64,000 bases of DNA from AC-32 sp963719275 (GCA_963719275.1 CAVRBT010000008.1:62001-126000); one strand, 5' to 3'. Counted from the first letter of the stretch, positions 1 to 8,560 are shown. Made by a program: numbers and translations. The notes: generated from the sequence alone by a model not told the origin.

Positions 1-144
1 GTCGTGGTCGGCGACGTAGGCGAACCCGGCGGTGCGGAAGCGGAGAGCCCGCCGATGTGTATGAGCGGAGAGCCACTCCAGCGCGAACGCACCCGCGACG
101 AGGAAGACCGCGTACCCGGCGGCGATGACAACCTCGGCGCTCAT
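1..144 (-). CDS. Membrane-anchored hypothetical protein, 5' part only
   Basis: Reading leftwards from ATG at 144, the frame stays open for 48 codons to the window edge. It begins MSAEVVIAAGYAVFLVAG, a single hydrophobic segment at about residues 5-20, followed by a basic stretch (HTHRRALRFR). The start overlaps the nitric oxide reductase stop in ATGA, so the two are probably translationally coupled. I do not recognise the family; the rest of the gene lies outside the window. Confidence 0.6.
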   Translation of the reverse strand, partial: MSAEVVIAAGYAVFLVAGAFALEWLSAHTHRRALRFRTAGFAYVADHD

Positions 145-2468
145 GTGAGCCTCGCGGCCGCGGCCTCGGCGTCGGTCGCCGGGGCGACGCCCTCAGGCTC
201 GTGCACCTCGGTGAAGAGGATTTCGTCGGGCTCGTCGAGCGTCACGTGCCTGACCGTGTGGCGGATGCCGAGATAGGCGATGTAGAGCGCGGGCAGCGCC
301 CCGCCGACGATGAAGATGACGTCGCCGGGGAAGCGCAGCCACTCGATCAGGGCGTTCGTGTCGTTGGTCAGAAACTTCAGCTCGCGCGCGTCGAAGTACC
401 CGTCGTCCACCGACTTGTAGAGCTGAAGGAGGCCGAGCGGAAGCAGCGTCGCGAAGCACATCCACGCGAGGCCGAGGTTCGTCGACCAGAAGCAGATCTT
501 CGCCCAGCGCTCCGGCCATTTCTCAGCGGGGATCAGGTAGCGCAAACAGAACATCGCGAGCCCGAGCGCCAGCATCCCATAGACACCCATCATCGCCGCG
601 TGTCCGTGGTTCGCGGTCAGGGCGGTGCCGATCTCGTAGTAGGAGACGATCGGCAGGTTGATCAGGAAGCCGAAGATGCCTGCGCCGAGGAAGTTCCAGA
701 AGCCGACCGCGACCAGGAACATCACCGCCCAGCGGTGAGGGAACGGCGTCCGTGAACGCGACTCCTGCGCCGCGCCCAGCTGCAGGAAGGACCAGGCCTC
801 GACCGTGAGGAAGGTGAGCGGGATCACCTCGGCGGCCGAGAAGAAGGCTCCGAGCGCCATGTGCTCAGCGGGCTCGCCGGAGAAGTAGAGGTGGTGCATC
901 GTCCCGATCACCCCGCCGACCGAGTAGAGCAGGATGTCGAGGAAGACCACCGTCAGCGCGATCCGCTCGCGGACGACGCCGAGCAGGACGAACATGTACG
1001 CGACCATCACCGTCGTGAACAGCTCGAGGAAGTCCTCCACCCAGAGGTGGACGACCCAGAAGCGCCAGAACTCGACCGTGGTGAAGTTGTCGCCGGTGCG
1101 TGCGACCAGGCCGACCGCGTAGAAGGCGGGGATGGCGCAGGCCGCGAGGAAGAAGAGCCACGGCATGTTGCCGGGGTGCTCGCTCGCCAGGCGACGCCGG
1201 AGCACCCGCCAGAGCATGTACACCCAGGCGATGAGGCCGACGGTCAGCAGGATCTGCCAGAGGCGCGCGAGGTCCAGGTACTCGAGGCCCTGGAGGCCGA
1301 ACCAGTTCGAAGCGGTGCCGTGAAGCGCGACGTACGAGCCGATCAGCGTCCCGAAGACGACGACCGCCAGCGCGCCGAGCAGGCCGAACGCGAGCTTGTC
1401 CTGGTGCCGCGGCTCGCGCCGCGCGATCATCGGGGCCAGGAAGATCCCGGCCGCGACGAACGAGGTCGCGACCCAGAAGATCGCCAGCTGCACGTGCCAG
1501 GTGCGCATCAGGTTGTAGGGGAACCAGCGCGCGAGATCGAAGCCGAAGAAGTTGTCGATATCGGCGCGGTAGTGCTGCGACGCCGCGCCGACGAACGTCT
1601 GGACGAGGAAGAGCGCCGCCATCACGAAGAAGAACCACGCCGTCGCCCGCTGCGCAGGCGTCAGCGCGACGTCTCCGGGAGCGCGAAACGACAGCGTCGC
1701 CTGCTCGCGCCCATGCCAGCCGAGCAGCCCTCCCCAGCGGCCGAAGGCCGCGAAGAGCAGCCCGATGCCTCCGAGCAGGGCGATCAGCGACAGCACCGAC
1801 CAGACGATCACGTTCGCAGTCGGCTCGTTGTCCACGCGCGGCTCCGGCGGCCAGTTGTTCGTGTACGAGTACCTGTGCCCCGGCCGGTCGGCGGCGGCGG
1901 CCCAGGCGGTCCACGCGAAGAAGGCGGTCAGCTGCCGCAGCTGCTGGGGGTCCGTGATCGCGTGCGGGAGCAGGCCGTGCTCGCTCTTCGGGTCGGAGAA
2001 GAAGCGCGAGTACTGCGGAACGAGCCGCCTGAACGCTTGCGTCTGTGCCCTGCTGAAGACGAGCGTGTGCGTCTTCCCGTCGTAACGGTTCGTACGGAAG
2101 TCCTCGATTGTCCGGCGCGCCGCCGAGTCGGAGCCGGAGCCGCCGAACGACTCCCGCACGAGGTTCGACGCGCGGCGCAGGTAGTCGGCCGTGTAGTCCG
2201 GGCCGAGGTAGGCGCCGTGCCCGAAGGCCGAGCCGTACTCCATCAGGCCGTTGTTCAGGAAGACGCGCTGCCCGGCGCTGATGTCGCTCCCGGTGAAAAG
2301 GGTCGCACCGCCCGGGTCGACCACCCGCGAGGGCACCGGCGGGCTCGCGACGTACGTGCGATAGGCGAGAAGCCCCAGTACGAAGAAGCCGCAGAGGACG
2401 ACAAGCAGGACGACCTGGATCCACGTCTTCGAGATCAGGAACCCGCGGCGGCCCTCCGCTGCTTCCAC
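141..2468 (-). CDS. norZ: Quinol-dependent nitric oxide reductase, single-subunit (qNOR)
   Basis: Integral membrane enzyme of the haem-copper oxidase superfamily that reduces NO to N2O with electrons from quinol. The 775-residue length fits the fused qNOR type: one N-terminal helix, an extracytoplasmic domain of about 200 residues (lacking CxxCH, as expected for the quinol form), then about 12 further membrane segments. Histidines in WHVQLAIFW, VVHLWVEDF, GTMHHLYF and NHGHAAMMG are where the haem and non-haem iron ligands of the family lie. No denitrification partner is adjacent, so NO detoxification is the likelier job (inference). The GTG start at 2468 is preceded by TAGAGT six bases upstream (2475-2480), suggesting a leaderless transcript. 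Confidence 0.93.
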   Translation of the reverse strand: MEAAEGRRGFLISKTWIQVVLLVVLCGFFVLGLLAYRTYVASPPVPSRVVDPGGATLFTGSDISAGQRVFLNNGLMEYGSAFGHGAYLGPDYTADYLRRASNLVRESFGGSGSDSAARRTIEDFRTNRYDGKTHTLVFSRAQTQAFRRLVPQYSRFFSDPKSEHGLLPHAITDPQQLRQLTAFFAWTAWAAAADRPGHRYSYTNNWPPEPRVDNEPTANVIVWSVLSLIALLGGIGLLFAAFGRWGGLLGWHGREQATLSFRAPGDVALTPAQRATAWFFFVMAALFLVQTFVGAASQHYRADIDNFFGFDLARWFPYNLMRTWHVQLAIFWVATSFVAAGIFLAPMIARREPRHQDKLAFGLLGALAVVVFGTLIGSYVALHGTASNWFGLQGLEYLDLARLWQILLTVGLIAWVYMLWRVLRRRLASEHPGNMPWLFFLAACAIPAFYAVGLVARTGDNFTTVEFWRFWVVHLWVEDFLELFTTVMVAYMFVLLGVVRERIALTVVFLDILLYSVGGVIGTMHHLYFSGEPAEHMALGAFFSAAEVIPLTFLTVEAWSFLQLGAAQESRSRTPFPHRWAVMFLVAVGFWNFLGAGIFGFLINLPIVSYYEIGTALTANHGHAAMMGVYGMLALGLAMFCLRYLIPAEKWPERWAKICFWSTNLGLAWMCFATLLPLGLLQLYKSVDDGYFDARELKFLTNDTNALIEWLRFPGDVIFIVGGALPALYIAYLGIRHTVRHVTLDEPDEILFTEVHEPEGVAPATDAEAAAARLT

Positions 2469-2533
2469 GGGGCGACTCTAAACGGCCTGGCCCCGTCTAC
2501 AAAACGCCGCGACGGGCGGCGCTCCGGGGACGG

Positions 2534-2725
2534 CTAGCCGACGTCGTGGTGGCTGCGCTCGGCCAGCAAGGCCCGCGCGAGCTCGCCCTGCCAGTACACG
2601 ATGCTGCGGCGGTTCGCCTCGAGCAGCATGGTCTCGGGCGAGTCCGACGCGCCGCGGAGCGACTGTCGCTGGTGCACCAGGTCGGCGAGGATCTGGCGGA
2701 TCCTCGCGACCCGCGGCTCGGTCAC
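2534..2725 (-). CDS. Small hypothetical protein, 63 aa
   Basis: GTG at 2725 overlaps the stop of the preceding small gene in GTGA, the coupling pattern seen throughout this window. The product (MTEPRVARIRQILADLVHQR...) is predicted largely helical, charged and soluble, with no cysteines or membrane segment. A longer reading of the same frame exists upstream but lacks coding character, so I chose the coupled start. No family recognised. Confidence 0.55.
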   Translation of the reverse strand: MTEPRVARIRQILADLVHQRQSLRGASDSPETMLLEANRRSIVYWQGELARALLAERSHHDVG

Positions 2726-2844
2726 GGCCGGCGTGGCCACAGAACCGCCAGAACGGCTGCGAAGTAGGCGGCGAGCGTGCCCCCACCGGCGATCGCTAGC
2801 GACCGACCGGGATGACGCGCCACCGACTGCGTGATGCTCGTCAC
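2722..2844 (-). CDS. Very small membrane protein, 40 aa
   Basis: A 41-codon frame with a strong ribosome binding site (GGAGGAGGGGCC just before GTG at 2844). The product starts MTSITQSVARHPGRSLAIAG and has one hydrophobic segment (about residues 16-36, GGGTLAAYFAAVLAVLW) ending in basic WPRRP. The stop overlaps the next gene's start in GTGA. The ribosome binding site, the coupling and the clean membrane segment argue that it is real. Confidence 0.6.
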   Translation of the reverse strand: MTSITQSVARHPGRSLAIAGGGTLAAYFAAVLAVLWPRRP

Positions 2845-2929
2845 CGGCCCCTCCTCCAGGACTCGGAATGACCCTCACAAGTTGTGCCGCAGCTCGAGGT
2901 GCGGCGCTACTGACCGGACGGCCTGAATA

Positions 2930-2956
2930 GGAGGGTTTGACGAAACACGGTCTATG
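2930..2956 (-). repeat. Short dispersed motif, copy 1
   Basis: On the minus strand this reads GGCATAGACCGTGTTTCGTC followed by AAACCCTCCTATTC. A close relative lies at 44297-44328 and a shorter one at 46245-46268. Copies 1 and 2 both lie upstream of minus-strand genes and end in a TAT box, so a promoter-associated motif is possible. Function unknown. Confidence 0.45.
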
Positions 2957-2958
2957 CC

Positions 2959-3129
2959 CTAGTTGCCGTCGAACTCGCGCGCGGCGCAAGCGGGGCAGTA
3001 CGGAACCGTGAGGCCTGGCTCGTCCAGGTCGAGGTAGAGCCGCCAGCGCTCGCACGGGTCGAGCCACGGTCGGCGACACTCCTCGCAGGCGAGCAGCAGC
3101 GTCGGGGACAGACGGGGTTTGATGTCCAT
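2959..3129 (-). CDS. Small zinc-ribbon-like protein, 56 aa
   Basis: ATG at 3129. The 56-residue product has two CxxC pairs, CEEC (residues 15-18) and CPAC (45-48), with an extra cysteine at 26. This is the layout of a single zinc ribbon. The acidic and aromatic middle (WRLYLDLDEPG) resembles small zinc-binding proteins common in actinobacteria, but I cannot name the family. No strong ribosome binding site is visible. Confidence 0.6.
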   Translation of the reverse strand: MDIKPRLSPTLLLACEECRRPWLDPCERWRLYLDLDEPGLTVPYCPACAAREFDGN

Positions 3130-3187
3130 GGAGTGGCTTTCGACAGAATCGCCGGTCGTGACTCCTGGCCGTTCGTTCAGTCTTGGT

Positions 3188-3502
3188 TCAGGCGGCCTCC
3201 GCAGCCCGCTCCAGCTCGGCGACGTCGATCTTCCCCATCTGCAGCATCGCGTCCTTGACGCGTTGGGCCTTCTCGCGGTCAGGGTCGACCAGCAGCTCCT
3301 GCAGCGCCTTCGGCACGATCTGCCACGAGAGCCCATAGCGGTCCTTGAGCCACCCGCACGGTCCCTCTTCACCGCCCTCCGAGAGCGCGTTCCAGTAGCG
3401 CGTGACCTCCACGATCCTCGAGTTCGGGAAGACCGACGTGTAGAACTCGGCGGCCTCCTCGCCTTCCGTGTCGAACCAGAGCCAGGGCGTAACCTTCGGC
3501 AT
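3188..3502 (-). CDS. PhnB-like VOC protein with internal deletion
   Basis: The first 40 residues (MPKVTPWLWFDTEGEEAAEF...) are the start of a PhnB/3-demethylubiquinone-methyltransferase-like VOC protein. From residue 39 the sequence is the second half of the same family (WNALSEGGEEGPCGWLKDRY, GLSWQIVP). Family members are about 150 residues; this one has 104. The missing 45-50 residues are the central strands that normally separate the two halves. The join falls at VTRYW, where both halves of an intact protein would carry an RY-like sequence, so an in-frame deletion at a short homology is likely. The frame is open, but the fold should be incomplete. Probably a decaying gene. Confidence 0.75.
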   Translation of the reverse strand: MPKVTPWLWFDTEGEEAAEFYTSVFPNSRIVEVTRYWNALSEGGEEGPCGWLKDRYGLSWQIVPKALQELLVDPDREKAQRVKDAMLQMGKIDVAELERAAEAA

Positions 3503-3575
3503 GGCCTCTCCTCTCGTCGCTTTGCGCCGTCGCGAAGTAGGACGGTGCGACCGCGGCGCAATCATCGCCCAGCCG

Positions 3576-3767
3576 TTACGCCGCCTGCTCCGTCTCCCTG
3601 ACGAGGGCGGCGAGGCTGTCGCGCACCCGGTCGATCTCGGCGCCGTACATGGCGAGCTCATCGGCGTCCGCGCCGCGCTCCTGGCGCACGGCGCGCACGA
3701 GCACGAGGCCCTTCAGGTGGAGGACGAGGTCGTCGAGCTCGCGGAAGCTCTGCGTTGCGGGGCTCAC
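3576..3767 (-). CDS. Small hypothetical protein coupled to the MFS gene, 63 aa
   Basis: GTG at 3767 overlaps the transporter stop in GTGA; the frame ends at TAA 3576-3578. The product (VSPATQSFRELDDLVLHLKG...) is highly charged and probably helical, with no membrane segment or cysteine. Its position as the last gene of a MarR-controlled pump operon suggests an accessory role, but no function can be read from sequence. Confidence 0.6.
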   Translation of the reverse strand: MSPATQSFRELDDLVLHLKGLVLVRAVRQERGADADELAMYGAEIDRVRDSLAALVRETEQAA

Positions 3768-5236
3768 GCCGCCTCCTCCAGCGCGACCCGCTCGGGCTCT
3801 GCCGGCGGCGCGCTCGCCTCGGGCGCGGCCGGAGCCGGCCTGACGAGCGTGATCGCGATCAGCGCCCCGAGGCTCAGTAGCGCGGTCAGCGCGTAGAGCG
3901 CCGTCTGGAAGCCGTGGTCGAGCGCGGCCGCGCTCGAGGCGGCCACGCCGTGGGCGTCCGCGAAGTTGCCCGACGAGGTCGCCGCGACCGCGCTGACCCC
4001 CGCCAGCGCCACCGCGCCGCCGATCTGCCGGCTGGTGTTGATCAGCCCGGAGGCGACTCCCGCGTCCGAGCGCTGTACGCCGGTCAGGCTCGCGATCGTA
4101 ACGGGCACGAACGACAGGCCCATGCCCGCGCCGCCGAGCACGAACGCCGGGAACAGATCCCAGAAGTAGTGGCCTTCCACCGGCAGCTGCGTCAGCCACG
4201 CCACCGAAAGGGCGCTCATGAGCAGCCCGGCGGTCAGCGTCGGCCGGACGCCGAAGCGGGTCACGACCGCCTGCGCCACGTTCGAGACGACGACGACCGC
4301 GAGCGCGAAGCCGGTGAAGGCGACGCCGCTCTCCATCGCCGAGTAGTGGAGGACCTCCTGCAGGTAGAGCGTCAGCAGGAAGAACTCCGAGAAGGCGACG
4401 CCTCCGACGATGGCCATCGCGGCGTTCGCGCCCGTCAGGGTGCGCGACCGGAAGATCCGCATCGGCAGCAGTGGCGACGGCGAGCGGAGCTCGAACACGA
4501 CGAACGCGAGCACGAGCGCGGCAGACGTCGCGAAGAGCGCGATCGTGAGCGGCGCGCCCCAGCCGTCGGTCGTCGCGCGGGTCGTCGCGTACACCAGCAG
4601 CATCAGCCCGCTCGTCACGGATACGGCGCCGCGAACGTCGAAGTGCCGAGTCGTGCCTGGCGCGCGCTCCTCGGTGAGCAGCAGCGGCGTCAGGGCAATG
4701 GCCGCGAGGCCGACCGGCACGTTGATGAAGAAGACCCACGACCAGCTCAGGTACGAGGTCAGGACGCCGCCGAGGAGCACGCCCACCGCGGCGCCGCTCC
4801 CGGAGGCCGCGCCGTAGATACCGAGCGCCAGGTTGCGCTCGCGGCCCTCGGCGAAGGTCGTCATCAGGAGCGAGAGCGCCGCCGGCGCGAGCAGCGCCCC
4901 GCCGAGGCCCTGCAGGGCGCGGAAGCCGATCAGCGAGGCCTCGGACCAGGCGAGGCCGCAGAGCAGCGAGCTCGCCGCGAAGAGGGTGAGGCCCGCGAGG
5001 AAGAGCCGCCTCCGCCCGAGCACGTCCGCCAGCCGGCCGCCGAGCAGCAGGACGCCGCCGAACATGATCGCGTAGGCCGAGATCACCCACTGCAGGTTGG
5101 CCTGCGAGAAGTCGAGATCGGACTTGATCGACGGCAACGCGACGTTCACGATCGCGACGTCGAGGATGACCATGAACTGGGCGGTAACGATGAGCGCCAG
5201 TGCGCTCCAGCGGCGATCGGCCTTGGCGGGACTCAC
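3764..5236 (-). CDS. DHA2-family MFS drug efflux transporter
   Basis: A 490-residue proton-driven exporter of the EmrB/QacA type with 14 predicted membrane helices. The early signature LIVTAQFMVILDVAIVNVAL is motif D1 of DHA2 pumps, and GRLADVLGRRR is motif A in the loop between helices 2 and 3. GTG at 5236 has AGGAGG eight bases upstream. It is divergent from a MarR regulator, with GTTG/CAAC half-sites between them, and coupled to a 63-residue protein downstream. Substrate unknown. A close paralogue is at 15821-17272. Confidence 0.92.
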   Translation of the reverse strand: MSPAKADRRWSALALIVTAQFMVILDVAIVNVALPSIKSDLDFSQANLQWVISAYAIMFGGVLLLGGRLADVLGRRRLFLAGLTLFAASSLLCGLAWSEASLIGFRALQGLGGALLAPAALSLLMTTFAEGRERNLALGIYGAASGSGAAVGVLLGGVLTSYLSWSWVFFINVPVGLAAIALTPLLLTEERAPGTTRHFDVRGAVSVTSGLMLLVYATTRATTDGWGAPLTIALFATSAALVLAFVVFELRSPSPLLPMRIFRSRTLTGANAAMAIVGGVAFSEFFLLTLYLQEVLHYSAMESGVAFTGFALAVVVVSNVAQAVVTRFGVRPTLTAGLLMSALSVAWLTQLPVEGHYFWDLFPAFVLGGAGMGLSFVPVTIASLTGVQRSDAGVASGLINTSRQIGGAVALAGVSAVAATSSGNFADAHGVAASSAAALDHGFQTALYALTALLSLGALIAITLVRPAPAAPEASAPPAEPERVALEEAA

Positions 5237-5255
5237 GTAGTTGGCCTCCTAAATC

Positions 5256-5291
5256 GTTGTGAAGTTCAACAATATAACACGACAACCGTTG
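5256..5291. promoter_or_regulatory. Candidate MarR operator between divergent genes
   Basis: The 75-bp gap between the pump and marR holds GTTG-N7-CAAC (5256-5270) and CAAC-C-GTTG (5283-5291). Repeated GTTG/CAAC half-sites are typical of MarR-family operators, and the second lies just upstream of the marR -10 box (TACTCT, 5299-5304). Inference only. Confidence 0.5.
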
Positions 5292-5311
5292 GGCGCGCTA
5301 CTCTATTCCCG

Positions 5312-5806
5312 ATGAATGTGACGACACCCACGAGCCCGCCGACCGCAAACCTCCCGCAGGAGCTCGTCGAGTCGACGACGTTCCTGCTCAAGCGCCTCGG
5401 CTTCGCGGCCAAGGAGCGCTCGCTCGCCGCGTACGAGGACCTGGGGCTCCACCCGTATCACCACGCGGTGCTGCTCGTCCTCGACGAGGGCTCGCGGGAG
5501 ACGCAGGGCTCGATCGCGGACGCGCTCGGCTACGACCGCGGCCAGCTGGTCGGGCTGCTGGACGAGCTCGAGGAGCAGGGACTCGTCGAACGGAAGCGCG
5601 ACCCGAACGACCGCCGGCGGCAGTCGGTCAGCCTGACCGCCGAGGGCAAGAAGACGCTGGGACGCCTGCGCGGGATCGCCGGGCGGATCGAGGACGACTT
5701 CCTCCAGCCGCTCGACGCCGAAGAGCGCGCGGCTTTGCACGCGCTTCTGCTGCGCCTCGCGGAGAAGCACGAGCCGCGCTGCGCGCCGAGCGGCACGCCC
5801 TCATAG
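5312..5806 (+). CDS. MarR-family transcriptional regulator
   Basis: A 164-residue winged-helix regulator. The recognition region is SIADALGYDRGQLVGLLDELEEQGLV and the wing carries RKRDPNDRRRQSVSLT, the DxRxxxxxLT signature of MarR proteins. It is divergent from the DHA2 pump, so it probably represses the pump and itself and is released by a pump substrate. ATG at 5312 is preceded by TACTCT with a 7-bp gap, consistent with a leaderless mRNA. Confidence 0.92.
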   Translation: MNVTTPTSPPTANLPQELVESTTFLLKRLGFAAKERSLAAYEDLGLHPYHHAVLLVLDEGSRETQGSIADALGYDRGQLVGLLDELEEQGLVERKRDPNDRRRQSVSLTAEGKKTLGRLRGIAGRIEDDFLQPLDAEERAALHALLLRLAEKHEPRCAPSGTPS

Positions 5807-5817
5807 CTGAGCAGCGT

Positions 5818-6504
5818 CTAGGCCTGCGTACGCACGTGCTCGATGTACCCGCGCACGTCGGCGGCCGGCTCCGAGTAGGCGTCGCCGAGCGTCGACTCCA
5901 TCCGCTGCATGTACTCCTCGGCCCAGGGCGGGAACTCGTAGTCGATCGCACGCAGGAACTCGAGGGTGGCGGCGAAACGGAAGTCCGCGATCGAGGGCGA
6001 GTCGCCCCCGATGAACTGCTTGTCGCCGATGAAGAAGGTGCCGTACACCTCGAGCGGGTCGGCGAGGGCGGCCGTCGCGTCCTGCACCGCCTTCTGCTTC
6101 ATCGAGTCGTCGGCGTCTGACGTGCCGACCTCGCCGGGGTACTGCGCGAAGCCCAGAGCGGGGTAGGTCGCCCGCGTGAGCAGCGGGTAGAGGGTGCCGA
6201 TCAAGTAGAACATCGCGTTGTCGATCACCGCGCGCTCGCCGGGATCGGTCGGATAGAAGCGGTCGAGACCGTGCTTGTTGCAGAGGTAGGCCATGATCGC
6301 GCAGCTCTCGCCCAGCGCGCCGTGCGGGAGGCCGTCCTCCTCGAGCATCGGCGTCAGGTGCGCCGGGTACTTCGCCACGTACTCGGGCGAGGTCGTCGTC
6401 CCCCAGACGTCGACCTCCTCGACGTCGATCCCGGCCGCCCGCACGAAGGTCCGGACGGTCATGTTGTTCACGCTCGGCTTCAGGATGTTCAGCGTGCTCG
6501 GCAT
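5818..6504 (-). CDS. Glutathione S-transferase family protein
   Basis: A 228-residue protein with an N-terminal thioredoxin-like half (LNILKPSVNNMTVRTFVRAA, then GESCAIMAYL at about 66-75, the usual ES glutathione-contact motif) and a helical C-terminal half with the GST capping motif region GGDSPSIADFRFAATLEFL. Actinobacteria of this group often lack glutathione, so the thiol partner is uncertain. ATG at 6504 has GGGAGGAG upstream. It is the last gene of the leftward set 9575-5818, 23 bp after the CoA ligase. Confidence 0.85.
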   Translation of the reverse strand: MPSTLNILKPSVNNMTVRTFVRAAGIDVEEVDVWGTTTSPEYVAKYPAHLTPMLEEDGLPHGALGESCAIMAYLCNKHGLDRFYPTDPGERAVIDNAMFYLIGTLYPLLTRATYPALGFAQYPGEVGTSDADDSMKQKAVQDATAALADPLEVYGTFFIGDKQFIGGDSPSIADFRFAATLEFLRAIDYEFPPWAEEYMQRMESTLGDAYSEPAADVRGYIEHVRTQA

Positions 6505-6527
6505 GTGGCTCCTCCCGTTCGTCGGTG

Positions 6528-7814
6528 TCAGCGCTCGAGAAGTCTCGACTTGTACTCGCTCCGCTGCAAGCTGCCCCAGGCGACGAGCTCGACCGCCGTC
6601 TGGACGACGAGCACTTCGCGCACACGGGCGCGGATCGCGTCGCCGAGCTCGTCGTCGGCCTCTACGCCGCGCGCCAGCTCGACGGCGACCGGCAGCGGCG
6701 GCTCCTGCTTGACGCCGTCGGCCCGTGGCTTCACGAGCACGTAGCCGCTGACCCGCGGCGCGAAGCCGCTCACCACCTCGCGCACGGCCGACGGGAAGAC
6801 GTTGACGCCGCGGACGATCAGCATCTCGTCGGTGCGCCCGACGCACCGCACGCGCGGCCCGGTCCGCCCGCAGGGGCACGGGGCCAGCCGCACCCGGACG
6901 TGGTCGCGGGTGCGAAAGCGCAGCAGCGGCGCCGCGCGGTGGCGGAGATGCGTGAGGACGAGCTCGCCGGCGGCGCCGTCCTCGAGCGAAAGCACCTCGC
7001 CTGACTCGGGCTCGATCAGCTCGGGATGGACGAAGCCGCGCGCGCCGAAGTGCATCCCGTCCTGCTCCTCGCACTCGCCCCAGAGCGAGACGCCGATGTC
7101 GCCGATTCCCATCGCCTCGGTCACCCGCGCGCCCCAGCCGGCCTCGAGCTGCTCGCGGAAGCCCGGCTCGCCTCCGCCCGGCTCGCCGGCCACGAGCACG
7201 TGCTCGACACTCGACCCGCGAAGGTCGAAGTCGCGCTCGGCCGCCCACTCCACGAGGTGGGCCGCGTAGGAGGGCGTCAACACGACGGCCTCGGGCCGGA
7301 GCAGCTCGACGGCGCGCATCAGCCGTTCGGTGTGACCGGTGCCGACCGGAATGTGGCAGAGGCCGATCCGCTCGAAGGAGGCGAGTGCAGCGCCCGCGAC
7401 GAACGGGCCCGCGTCGTAGGTCGAGACGATCCGCTGTCCGGCCACGATCCCGGACGCCGCGTAGCTTCGCGCCGAGCCGGTGACCCAGTTGTCGAGGTCG
7501 CCGGCAGTCAGCGGCACGTAGTTCGGCGTACCCGTCGTGCCGCTCGTGGAGTAGATGCGGACGAGCTCGGACGGCTCGGCGCAGAGGTGTTCCCCGATCG
7601 GGTTCTCGCGCGTGCGAGAGACGCGCAGCTCATCCTTCTCGGTCAGCGGCAGCGTCGCGATCTCGCCGAGGCCACCTTCGGGATCGACGCCCGCGAGCTT
7701 CTCCCGATAGAACGGCGACCGCTCGAGCAGGTAACGCAGCTGGGCCCGGTAGCTCTCGTCGTCGAGCGCCAGCTGCTCGTCCCAGGGTCTCGCCTCGACC
7801 TCGGGCTCGAGCAT
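6528..7814 (-). CDS. PaaK-like acyl/aryl-CoA ligase (AMP-forming)
   Basis: A 428-residue adenylate-forming enzyme related to phenylacetate-CoA ligase. The phosphate-binding motif is YSTSGTTGTPNYVPLT (about residues 87-102). The C-terminal part has CVGRTDEMLIVRGVNVFPS (about 328-346), which matches the PaaK hinge. It probably activates a carboxylic acid to its CoA ester; the substrate is unknown. The start overlaps the preceding stop in TGATG, so it is coupled to the citryl-CoA-lyase-like gene, suggesting that the two act on the same acyl-CoA. Confidence 0.88.
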   Translation of the reverse strand: MLEPEVEARPWDEQLALDDESYRAQLRYLLERSPFYREKLAGVDPEGGLGEIATLPLTEKDELRVSRTRENPIGEHLCAEPSELVRIYSTSGTTGTPNYVPLTAGDLDNWVTGSARSYAASGIVAGQRIVSTYDAGPFVAGAALASFERIGLCHIPVGTGHTERLMRAVELLRPEAVVLTPSYAAHLVEWAAERDFDLRGSSVEHVLVAGEPGGGEPGFREQLEAGWGARVTEAMGIGDIGVSLWGECEEQDGMHFGARGFVHPELIEPESGEVLSLEDGAAGELVLTHLRHRAAPLLRFRTRDHVRVRLAPCPCGRTGPRVRCVGRTDEMLIVRGVNVFPSAVREVVSGFAPRVSGYVLVKPRADGVKQEPPLPVAVELARGVEADDELGDAIRARVREVLVVQTAVELVAWGSLQRSEYKSRLLER

Positions 7815-8560
7815 CACTCCCGCTCGAGCCTGTACTCGGCCGCTGCCTCGGCAGCTGCGGCGAGTTGCAGGCCGAGCGGCCGCTCCCGTTCCTCGGCGAG
7901 GTGCGCGAGCAGGCTCGCCGTACGCGCGAGGATCGGCACAGCGGCCACCATCGAGGACGGGAAGCCGAGGTCGAGCAGCACGGCCGCGATCGGTAGCGAG
8001 ACGTTCATCGTCAGCGGCCTTCCCCACTCGTGCTCGACCGCCTCACGGAGCCGCCGCGCCAGCTGCACGTTCGCGCCGGCAACCCCGTGCTCGTCCGCCA
8101 GCTCGAGAATTCGCTCGGCGCGCGGGTCGACCGGCCTGTGGACCGGGTGGCCGAAGCCCGGAACCTTGCCGCCCGCCGCGTGAATCTGCCGCACGACGGC
8201 CTTCGGCGAGTCTGCCCTGACCTGCTCGAGCAGCCGGGCGCACTCCGCGGCCGTGCCGAGCACGACGGGGCCGCAGCCGAGGATCCCCGCCGCCACCGCG
8301 CCTTGCAGCGAGCCGGGATCGGCGGCGAGCGTCATCCGGGCCGCGACGTTCGTCGGCATCAGCCCGTGCTCGGCGATCGCGACGAGCACCAGGTCTAGGA
8401 AGAAGCGCTGCTGCTCCGTCGGCTCTTCTGCCGCGAGCAGTAGGTGGAAGTACTCGGTGAACGTGAGCCGGCCCATCAGGTCGCCGGTGAGGTCGTGCCC
8501 GCGCACCTCCACGCGGTCGGGGTAGGCCTGCGCGATCGACGTCCCCTCGTCAGGCGGCAC
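7814..8560 (-). CDS. Citryl-CoA lyase / short citrate-synthase-like protein
   Basis: At 248 residues it is much shorter than citrate synthase (370-430) and matches the citryl-CoA lyase-like proteins of actinobacteria. The conserved PGFGHPVHRPVDPRA is the substrate-binding histidine region of the citrate synthase superfamily, and GLMPTNVAARMTLAADPGSL is the N-terminal core. It may cleave or condense a citryl-like CoA thioester. It overlaps the MetE-like gene by 11 bp at its 5' end and touches the CoA ligase at its 3' end. Confidence 0.8.
   Translation of the reverse strand: MPPDEGTSIAQAYPDRVEVRGHDLTGDLMGRLTFTEYFHLLLAAEEPTEQQRFFLDLVLVAIAEHGLMPTNVAARMTLAADPGSLQGAVAAGILGCGPVVLGTAAECARLLEQVRADSPKAVVRQIHAAGGKVPGFGHPVHRPVDPRAERILELADEHGVAGANVQLARRLREAVEHEWGRPLTMNVSLPIAAVLLDLGFPSSMVAAVPILARTASLLAHLAEERERPLGLQLAAAAEAAAEYRLERE

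Noticed and set aside
861..2537. 558-codon plus-strand frame opposite the NO reductase
   Set aside because: Low-complexity Arg/Glu/Asp sequence with no recognisable domain; the minus-strand gene is unambiguous.
3914..5300. Long open frame on the plus strand, in frame with and upstream of marR
   Set aside because: It is antisense to the DHA2 pump, Arg/Glu/Asp/His-rich like other GC-driven shadow frames, and the MarR homology begins only at 5312, where a -10 box and ATG occur.
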